A stretch of DNA of 64,000 nucleotides, taken from positions 1 through 64,000 of the forward strand of contig NZ_JOAG01000030.1 in NCBI RefSeq assembly GCF_000725485.1, in the 5' to 3' direction. Shown in pieces: positions 58,681-64,000 of this stretch (the stretch's first letter is position 1; each line of letters opens with the position of its first letter). The notes beneath the pieces were generated by a model. It was not told the DNA's origin and did no database searches. It saw only the letters and a list, made by a program, of their open reading frames with translations. The position numbers and the translations under genes are program-made. The stretch comes from Nonomuraea candida (GTDB lineage: Bacteria; Actinomycetota; Actinomycetes; Streptosporangiales; Streptosporangiaceae).

Positions 58681-61014
58681 TCAGCCGATGCTCCAGTGCT
58701 GGGCGGCGGTGCCGGCGCAGGTCCACCGGCGGACCTCGGCGCCGGGCGTGGTCACCCCGTTGTGGTCGTCCAGGCAGAGGCCGCTGTGCCGGTTGCGGAC
58801 CCGCGCGTACGCGGGGTCCGGATCGGGGCCGTTCGACAGGGCGTCAATGTCCATGTTCCCGTAGGTGTCCTGCAACAGGGCTGGCGACTCGGCGTGCGCG
58901 ACGGAGTTCCACGGCAGCCAGAGGCCGACGCCGCCGTACCGCAGATCGGACAGGCCGATGGCCTCCTCGACCAGCCCGTCCCGGGCGTATCCCAGCGCGT
59001 TGCCGGGATACTGCGTGGTCAGCTTGGTCTCGTTGGCCAGCAGCCGGGCCTGCTGCAGATAGTGGGGGTCGCCGGTGGCCCGGTAGAGGCGGTAGTAGTC
59101 GTAGAGCATCCCCGACTGCCAGGTGTCCATCCCCGAGTGTCCGGTGGCGATGATGCTCTGCCCTCGCACGCCGTGACGCGCGTAGGCCGGCCGGCTGGAC
59201 TGCACGGGGTAGTTCCAGGCGTACTGCCATGTCTCGGCGAAGTCGGCAGCACGCGTGGCCGCCTGCAACCACCGCTGGTCGCGGGTGTGGTCGTACAGCG
59301 ACAGGAAGGCGCGCAGGGCGAGCGAGGCGGCTTCCTTGTCGGTCACGTTGGGGTTGTCCGGCGTGCCGCCGACGTAGGTCGCGGGCAGGTGCACGGTCCG
59401 CCACGCGAACTCCGCGGCCCGCAGCGCCGCGGCGCGGTAGCGGCTGTCGCCGGTCTGGACGGCCAGCTCCAGCAGGAACGGGATCGCGTTGTGCGAGTTG
59501 TACGTGGCCCGATTGTCCGGCGCGGTGCCCGCGAGGTTGTAGGACCGGTAGTAGGACCCGTCCGCGTTCTGGTGAGTGACCAGCCAGTCACCGAAGCGCC
59601 GCGCGTAGGCCTCCCAGGAGGGGACCGGCGTGCCACGGCCGCGCATGAACCGGGACGCCTTGAGCACGCCCTCCATGCCATCGGTGGCGATCCGCAGGTA
59701 GGTCGGGTAGAAGCTGCGCCAGCCGGGCGGGTTCACGTCGTACCAGGTTCTCGGCAGTCCCGACGGCGCCCAGGAGTTGGCCGCCCAGAAGTCCAGGATC
59801 TGCCGCCCCTTGGTGACGTGCTCCGGGCGGTTGTTGAGGTACCCGTCGCGCAGCAGCAGATACGCCGCCGGGAGCTGCTGGCCGACGAACCCCATCTGGT
59901 AACTGACCTCGTGCACCTCACCGCCCGGCAGGCGCGCGCTGAACGGCAGCCCGGGCGCTCCACCCCACGTCGACTGGTACGACGCCAGCACGTCGATCGA
60001 CGATCGGTAGACCTGCTGGATCGGAACCTTGGTGACCTGCGGATTCACCATGTCCCAGTGGTAACGCCACGAGTCGCGGACCGCCGCCCCGAAGTCCGCG
60101 GTCCGGTTGACCCGGATCCGGAACTCGTAGTTCTGGGTGAATCCGGCGGTCACCGGGTTGCTGCGACGCACCCACGCGGCGGCACGGTTGACGTAGTTCC
60201 TCTCCCCCTCCATGCCGGGGTAGACGATCGCCACCTTGGTCGAGGGCACCTTCTGGGCGCCCAGGGCGGCGTGGGTGATGCCGGCGTCGACCAGCCAGGC
60301 GCCGGAACCCTCGTCCACCCGGGAGGCCGGCCGGGGGTTCTGGTGGGCGATGCTCACGTCGAGGCCGCCGGCGGGATCGTGCATCATCACGAACGGCAGC
60401 GGCAGCCGCATCTCCCGGAAGTAGAAGTAGTCGTCGGTGTAGTCGCCGGCCAGCGCGCCCGCGGGAACGTTCCTGTTGCGGTCGTACCACACGCCGGGAG
60501 CCAGGAACTGGTAGTCCTGAATCGGCCGCGGGCCGGCCGAGCCGATGGTGAAGCGGGAGTTGAAGCCCTGGTCGGCGCCGTTGGCGCTCACGACGGTCAC
60601 CGTCCGGTTCACCGCGAACCCACCCGCGGCGGCGGCCGAGTAGCCGTCGCGGAACCTGAACACGCTGCCGTTGCGGCTGCGCACCTCCCCGGTGCCCACC
60701 AGTTGCCCGCCTTCGAGCGCGACCGACGTGTACCGCCCGCCGGCGTCGACCGGCGTCTCGCCGTTCTTGACGATCAGCTGGAGGGGCTGCTGCTCGGTGA
60801 GCACCGTCGCGCCGCTGGTGACCTGCCGCACGACGATCGGTTGCGCGGTCGCGAGAACGAGCTCGTAGTCGCCGGAGCGCAGGGAGCCGTCGGCGGCCCG
60901 CGCGGGAGTGACGTGCATGGGCAAGCCGGCCAGAACGGTCACGGCGCCGGCGACGAGCATGGCACGCCGGCCCCGCCGTCTCCCGCTTAATCGGTCTCTG
61001 CTCGTGGATGTCAT
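58681..61014 (-). CDS. Secreted (alpha/alpha)-barrel-like carbohydrate-active protein with partial CBM13 repeat
   Basis: A 777-aa exported protein with a twin-Arg-containing signal region (RDRLSGRRRGRRAMLVAGAVT) cleaved after ARAA. The N-terminal beta-rich domain spans ~45-320. A helical domain (~330-725) shows repeating Y-x-x-AA..A..W patterns (TYNSHNAIPFLLELAVQTGD, AALRAAEFAWRT, QWLQAATRAADFAETWQY-like) and GHSGMDTWQSGMLYDYYRLYR, as in six-hairpin glycosidases/lyases. The CAZy family cannot be named. The last ~40 residues hold one lectin repeat only (RVRNRHSGLCLDDHNG ... RRWTCAGTAAQHWSIG) instead of the usual three. Operators and a lectin remnant lie upstream, suggesting it replaced or followed another secreted enzyme. 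Confidence 0.7.
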   Translation of the reverse strand: MTSTSRDRLSGRRRGRRAMLVAGAVTVLAGLPMHVTPARAADGSLRSGDYELVLATAQPIVVRQVTSGATVLTEQQPLQLIVKNGETPVDAGGRYTSVALEGGQLVGTGEVRSRNGSVFRFRDGYSAAAAGGFAVNRTVTVVSANGADQGFNSRFTIGSAGPRPIQDYQFLAPGVWYDRNRNVPAGALAGDYTDDYFYFREMRLPLPFVMMHDPAGGLDVSIAHQNPRPASRVDEGSGAWLVDAGITHAALGAQKVPSTKVAIVYPGMEGERNYVNRAAAWVRRSNPVTAGFTQNYEFRIRVNRTADFGAAVRDSWRYHWDMVNPQVTKVPIQQVYRSSIDVLASYQSTWGGAPGLPFSARLPGGEVHEVSYQMGFVGQQLPAAYLLLRDGYLNNRPEHVTKGRQILDFWAANSWAPSGLPRTWYDVNPPGWRSFYPTYLRIATDGMEGVLKASRFMRGRGTPVPSWEAYARRFGDWLVTHQNADGSYYRSYNLAGTAPDNRATYNSHNAIPFLLELAVQTGDSRYRAAALRAAEFAWRTVHLPATYVGGTPDNPNVTDKEAASLALRAFLSLYDHTRDQRWLQAATRAADFAETWQYAWNYPVQSSRPAYARHGVRGQSIIATGHSGMDTWQSGMLYDYYRLYRATGDPHYLQQARLLANETKLTTQYPGNALGYARDGLVEEAIGLSDLRYGGVGLWLPWNSVAHAESPALLQDTYGNMDIDALSNGPDPDPAYARVRNRHSGLCLDDHNGVTTPGAEVRRWTCAGTAAQHWSIG

Positions 61015-61174
61015 CGGCGTTCCTCTCGTGGCGGAAGTCGGGCCGGGGCCCCGCGGCTACGCGCCGGGGGCGGGCGGTGTCCGCGGCGGCCGTCGCGCCG
61101 GTGCCCGTCGGCGCCGGGATGGTGGTGAACCGCCGGCCGGAGAGTGCCCCTCGCCCGGCTCGGTGCCGGTTCTG

Positions 61175-61435
61175 TCAGGCGATGCCGCCGTGCGGGGCGG
61201 CGGTGACGTCGCAGGTCCGCCGGCGCACCGCGGCGCCGGGTGTGTCCACCCGGGTGCAGCCGTCCGGGCGGAGAGTGCCGTGCCGATCGACCGGCGCGGA
61301 GGAGGCGTTGGCTCCGATGGTGGCGGATGCCGGACGGGCGGCACCGAGCGGAGTGCCCTGTGCCGCGATGATCATCATGACGGTCGTCCTGCGGTCGCCG
61401 CCGGATGCTGAGCGGGGAGTGGCGGGTCCGGTCAT
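61175..61435 (-). pseudogene. Remnant of a secreted lectin-bearing protein (signal-like start plus last CBM13 repeat)
   Basis: An 86-codon frame starts at ATG 61435 with AAAGGGG RBS right after the TGTTAGCGCTAACA operator. It reads a weak signal-like start (VMMIIAAQGTPLGAARPASA). It then ends GCTRVDTPGAAVRRRTCDV and TAAPHGGIA, which aligns with the end of the 58.7 kb protein (GVTTPGAEVRRWTCAG, TAAQHWSIG), with W to R and loss of Q-x-W. The middle of the gene is missing. The simplest view is an in-frame gutted copy of a secreted enzyme. Confidence 0.5.
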
Positions 61436-61452
61436 AGGGATGCCCCTTTGAT

Positions 61453-61466
61453 TGTTAGCGCTAACA
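61453..61466. promoter_or_regulatory. Perfect TGTTAGCGCTAACA operator
   Basis: A 14-bp perfect palindrome 18 bp upstream of the lectin remnant's start, with a related half (AAGCGCTAAA) near 61481-61490. A one-base variant lies before the CBM13-GH43 gene at 28169. Confidence 0.7.
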
Positions 61467-61517
61467 TTTTCGGGCTGGTGAAGCGCTAAAAGTGGGCCAT
61501 GAACAGCTGTGAGCCAT

Positions 61518-61531
61518 TGTTAACGTGAACA
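61518..61531. promoter_or_regulatory. TGTTAACGTGAACA operator
   Basis: Matches the TGTTWACGTRAACA sites at 28047 and 34998. It lies in the region upstream of the minus-strand secreted enzyme. Confidence 0.5.
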
Positions 61532-61847
61532 CCACCCCCGTCAAGAGACGCGAAGCAGGGCCCTCGGGGCGCGGACGCGTCACGAGGCCGTTGACGTGGC
61601 CCTTCTCATCGCGCCGACTGACTGCGCAGACATGGAGGATCGTGGTTTGTGCACGCTCGATCAGGACGTTCAGCCAAGGCAGCCGGCGCCCGAGGTTGTG
61701 GCGCGGGCTCTGCCCGTCGTGCATTCCCGTCCGGCCGGCTGCGCGGCCCGTTCGTTCGAGGTGGAACCCGATCTGTCCGGCGGGCCGTCGGCTTGCTGGT
61801 GGATATCAAGTGGCCGGTTCCGCGAAGCACCTGGACAATCACCTGAC
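61532..61847. other. Intergenic region without a supported gene
   Basis: Open frames here are short and overlapping and show no family features. No hairpin or repeat stands out. It must hold the promoter of the 61848 gene, which I could not identify. Confidence 0.5.
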
Positions 61848-62366
61848 ATGATGGGGATCTCCGGGTTCGAGCCGGCCTTTCTCGCCGGGCTCGAAGCCAT
61901 CCGTGAGGAACACGGACCGAGCCTGGCCGCGCTCGGTGGCCGGCGTCTGACGGGGTTCGCGATCGTGCGCTTCGTCGAGGACGGGGACTGGTTCGCCGAC
62001 TGCCCCGTCGTCCTGGACTTCGACGGTGTCCAGGTGGAGATCTGCCACTGGAAGTTCGACGAGCTGTCGATCGGCTGGAACAGCATCGACACGACGGCCG
62101 CGCTCAGTGGCTGGGAGGGGGCCGAGCTCGCTCCGGCCTGGTCCGGCGCCGACGAACGGCTGGAGCCGTTCGTCGGCCAGGAACTGCGCGAAGTCGCCCT
62201 CCTCGAGTGGCGTTCGCCGAGTCATGACCTGGCGAACGGCACCATCGCGGTGGAGTTCGTCTTCGACGCAGGCCGTTTCCACATCGCCAACGGTCTTGAT
62301 GAGAACAGCATCGATCTCGGCGACGCTCATCCGCACTTCGTGCGGCACCCACTGGGCGCGGCGTGA
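61848..62366 (+). CDS. Hypothetical protein
   Basis: A 172-aa soluble protein from ATG 61848 (61851 also possible; no clear RBS). Composition is acidic and Trp-rich (ICHWKFDELSIGWNSIDTTA, LSGWEGAELAPAWSGADERL, HDLANGTIAVEFVFDAGRFH). It reads like a compact beta-rich domain, without signal peptide or membrane segment. I do not recognise the family. It is convergent with the response regulator gene 21 bp away and unrelated in sense to the sugar genes around it. Codon use is normal for the window, so it is likely real. Confidence 0.6.
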   Translation: MMGISGFEPAFLAGLEAIREEHGPSLAALGGRRLTGFAIVRFVEDGDWFADCPVVLDFDGVQVEICHWKFDELSIGWNSIDTTAALSGWEGAELAPAWSGADERLEPFVGQELREVALLEWRSPSHDLANGTIAVEFVFDAGRFHIANGLDENSIDLGDAHPHFVRHPLGAA

Positions 62367-62387
62367 CCAGACGGGCGCATCGGGCGG

Positions 62388-63026
62388 CTAACGCGGCGTG
62401 ACCAGGCGGGCCTCGTAGGCGGCGATGACGAGCTGGGCGCGGTCGCGGGCGTTGAGCTTGGCCAGCAGACGCCCGATATGCGTCTTGACCGTCCCGGGAC
62501 TCACCTGGAGCTGGGCGCTGAGCTCGGCGTTGGACAGCCCGTGGGCGATGAGGGTGAGCACCTCGCGCTCCCGGTCGGTCAACGTGTCGAGCCCGTGAAA
62601 GGGCTGCTGGACCGGCCGGCGTACGAACTCCGCGATCAGCCGGGTGGTGACGGTCGGCGCGAGCAGCGTCTCACCCGACGCCACCACCCGGATCCCCTTC
62701 AGGAGGTCGTCCGGAGGCGCGTCCTTGAGCAGGAACCCGCTGGCACCGGCGCGCAGCGCCGAATAGACGTATTCGTCGAGGTCGAACGTGGTCAGGATGA
62801 GCACCCGGGTGTCCCCGGCGATCTGCCCGGTCGCGGTGATGCCGTCCATCTCGGGCATTCTGACGTCCATGAGCACCACGTCGGGTGACTCCGTACGCGC
62901 GAGCGCCACCGCCTCCCGCCCGTTGCCCGCCTCTCCGACCACGGTGAGATCGTCCTCCGAGTCGATCAGCAGCCGGAAGCTGCCGCGCAGGAGCGCCTGA
63001 TCGTCGGCGATGAGCACCCGGATCAC
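62388..63026 (-). CDS. NarL/FixJ-family response regulator
   Basis: A 212-aa DNA-binding regulator. The receiver domain VIRVLIADDQALLRGSFRLL has phospho-acceptor D54 in DVVLMDVRMPEMDG, with ILTTFDLDEYVYSAL and FLLKD. The LuxR-type HTH is LTDREREVLTLIAHGLSNAEL, then SAQLQVSPGTVKTHIGRLLAKLNARDRAQ. GTG 63026 is preceded by GGGGGAG. The upstream kinase frame has no stop before it and is in the same phase, so a fused kinase-regulator product is also possible. Confidence 0.9.
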   Translation of the reverse strand: MIRVLIADDQALLRGSFRLLIDSEDDLTVVGEAGNGREAVALARTESPDVVLMDVRMPEMDGITATGQIAGDTRVLILTTFDLDEYVYSALRAGASGFLLKDAPPDDLLKGIRVVASGETLLAPTVTTRLIAEFVRRPVQQPFHGLDTLTDREREVLTLIAHGLSNAELSAQLQVSPGTVKTHIGRLLAKLNARDRAQLVIAAYEARLVTPR

Positions 63027-64000
63027 GAGTCTCCCCCTGTCGTGCCCTCTCCGGCCGGGCCCGGCATGGCCTGCTGGTGTCCAGTCCGGGCTCGCCGGAC
63101 CCACGTTCTCGGGCTCACGCTCATGATCCTCGTCATCACGTCCATCATGACCGATCCGCGCCTGCCACTGGCACCACGCCGATGCCTGCTCGGCATGCCT
63201 GCCGTGCCTGCCGTGCCTCCCGTGCCCGCCCGGCCGCCCCGGCAGCACCCGCTGTCCGGGCCCGTCGTCGACCACGGAGATCCGCACCCTCCCGTCGGCG
63301 ACCGACACCTCGGCCCGGCAGCGGGCGGGAGCGGCGTGCTTGACGACGTTGGTGATCGCCTCCTGGACGATGCGGTATACGGCCGGCTCCATGCCGCCGG
63401 GCACGGTTCCGTCCACCGACAGCTCGACCCGCACGCCGGCCTCGGCCGCCTGGCGCGCCAGGGACGGCAGGTCGGCCAGGCCGGGGAGCGGCGCGCCGGC
63501 GGGCGGGCTGCCGGGTTGGCGCAGCACGCCGAGAAGATGGCGCATCTCCGCGAGCGAGCCGCGCCCGATCTCCTCGATGGTCCGCAACGCCTTGCGCCCC
63601 TCCTCCGGATGCTTGTCGAAGACCTTGGCCGCCACCCCCGCCTTGACGGTGATCACGCTCAACGAATGGGCGACGACGTCGTGCAGCTCGCGCGCGATCC
63701 GCAGGCGCTCGTCGGCCGCCGCCCGCTCGGCCTGCCTCCTGGCCTCGCGGGCGGCGAACTCGCGGCGGGTGCGCGCCGCCGTGCCGAGACTCCAGCTCGC
63801 GACGAGGACCAGCCAGGCCGCACCGAGGATGACGACGGGGTCGGGCCAGCCGTTCGCAGATCGTGGCGAGCCCAGGATCGAGACCAGGAGCGCGCCTCCG
63901 TTGACGAGCAGGCCCGACACCAGGGCGATCGCCGACCGCCGCACCGGCAGGCCGGTCGCCACCGGGTAGATGGCCAGGGCCGCCACCACCGTCGGCATCA
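63027..64000 (-). CDS. Sensor histidine kinase (HisKA_3 type), 5' end outside the window, C-terminus damaged
   Basis: The frame runs from beyond the window edge to the regulator start without a stop. Visible: membrane segments (ALVSGLLVNGGALLVSIL, VVILGAAWLVLVASWSLG), a dimerisation helix with H-box ERLRIARELHDVVAHSLSVI, N-box YRIVQEAITNVVKHA and G1 VVDDGPGQ. Then the usual GGHGLxGMRERV (G2 box) is replaced by GGHGRHGRHGRHAEQ and ~50 non-homologous residues that lead into the regulator. ATP-lid function is probably lost. Partner of the downstream NarL-type regulator. Confidence 0.75.

Noticed and set aside
62388..63998. Annotating kinase and regulator as one hybrid protein outright
   Set aside because: The regulator has its own GTG with good RBS and a full receiver start. 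The fusion is only a possibility and is reported as a finding.

Overview
This is a very GC-rich (about 70% by eye) actinobacterial chromosome segment. GTG starts, abundant ricin-type (CBM13) lectin modules, many LacI/ROK sugar regulators and ABC sugar importers without their own ATPase all point to a soil actinomycete. A Streptosporangiales- or Streptomyces-like host fits, but the genus cannot be fixed from the sequence alone. The window is almost entirely a carbohydrate-utilisation region: secreted glycoside hydrolases, sugar importers, intracellular hydrolases/kinase and the repressors that control them. I saw no rRNA, tRNA, CRISPR array, prophage or insertion sequence.

Layout. 0-4.4 kb: secreted CBM13-bearing enzymes (a partial protein, a GH43 arabinanase-like enzyme, a clan GH-A enzyme). 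4.8-11.8 kb: a ROK regulator divergent from a ribose/xylose-type ABC importer (ATPase, two permeases, lipoprotein) ending in a TIM-barrel sugar epimerase/isomerase. 11.9-25.5 kb: two giant secreted paralogues (1539 and 1937 aa) joining a ThuA domain to a PQQ-type sugar dehydrogenase domain, PKD, carbohydrate-binding, Ig-like and FIMAH-like modules. A broken and an intact ROK regulator lie between them, and a small membrane-anchored protein follows. 25.6-30.1 kb: a decaying stretch holding a cyclophilin-like lipoprotein gene with an in-frame TGA, an SDR, a cupin, a carboxymuconolactone decarboxylase remnant, a GH43 that lacks its catalytic-acid segment, and a gutted GH51 arabinofuranosidase pseudogene. 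30.1-38.4 kb: a MalEFG-type importer, two LacI regulators and a GH42 beta-galactosidase. 38.7-40.4 kb: LysR divergent from an F420-reductase-like NAD(P)-binding protein. 40.5-51.3 kb: two LacI paralogues around a MalEFG-type importer, an MGH1/GH63-like glucosidase and a LamG/GH-A secreted hydrolase. 51.5-58.6 kb: a fructan/fructose cluster (GH32, LacI, Frc-type importer, PfkB kinase). 58.7-64 kb: a secreted (alpha/alpha)-barrel-like enzyme, a lectin remnant, a hypothetical protein and a NarL-type two-component pair with a damaged kinase.

How it works together. Secreted hydrolases release oligosaccharides, lipoprotein-dependent importers take them up, and cytoplasmic enzymes break them down. 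LacI proteins repress each module. Five operator types can be read directly: CGAAYCGRTTCG (with a repeated promoter-operator architecture), ATGTTGYCGACAACAT, TGTTWACGTRAACA, TGTCAACGTTGACA and TGTTAGCGCTAACA. They link genes that are far apart into regulons. The most original element is the 6-25 kb block, which may oxidise sugars outside the cell (ThuA plus sugar dehydrogenase) and import and isomerise the product. The second theme is gene erosion by internal deletion at several loci.
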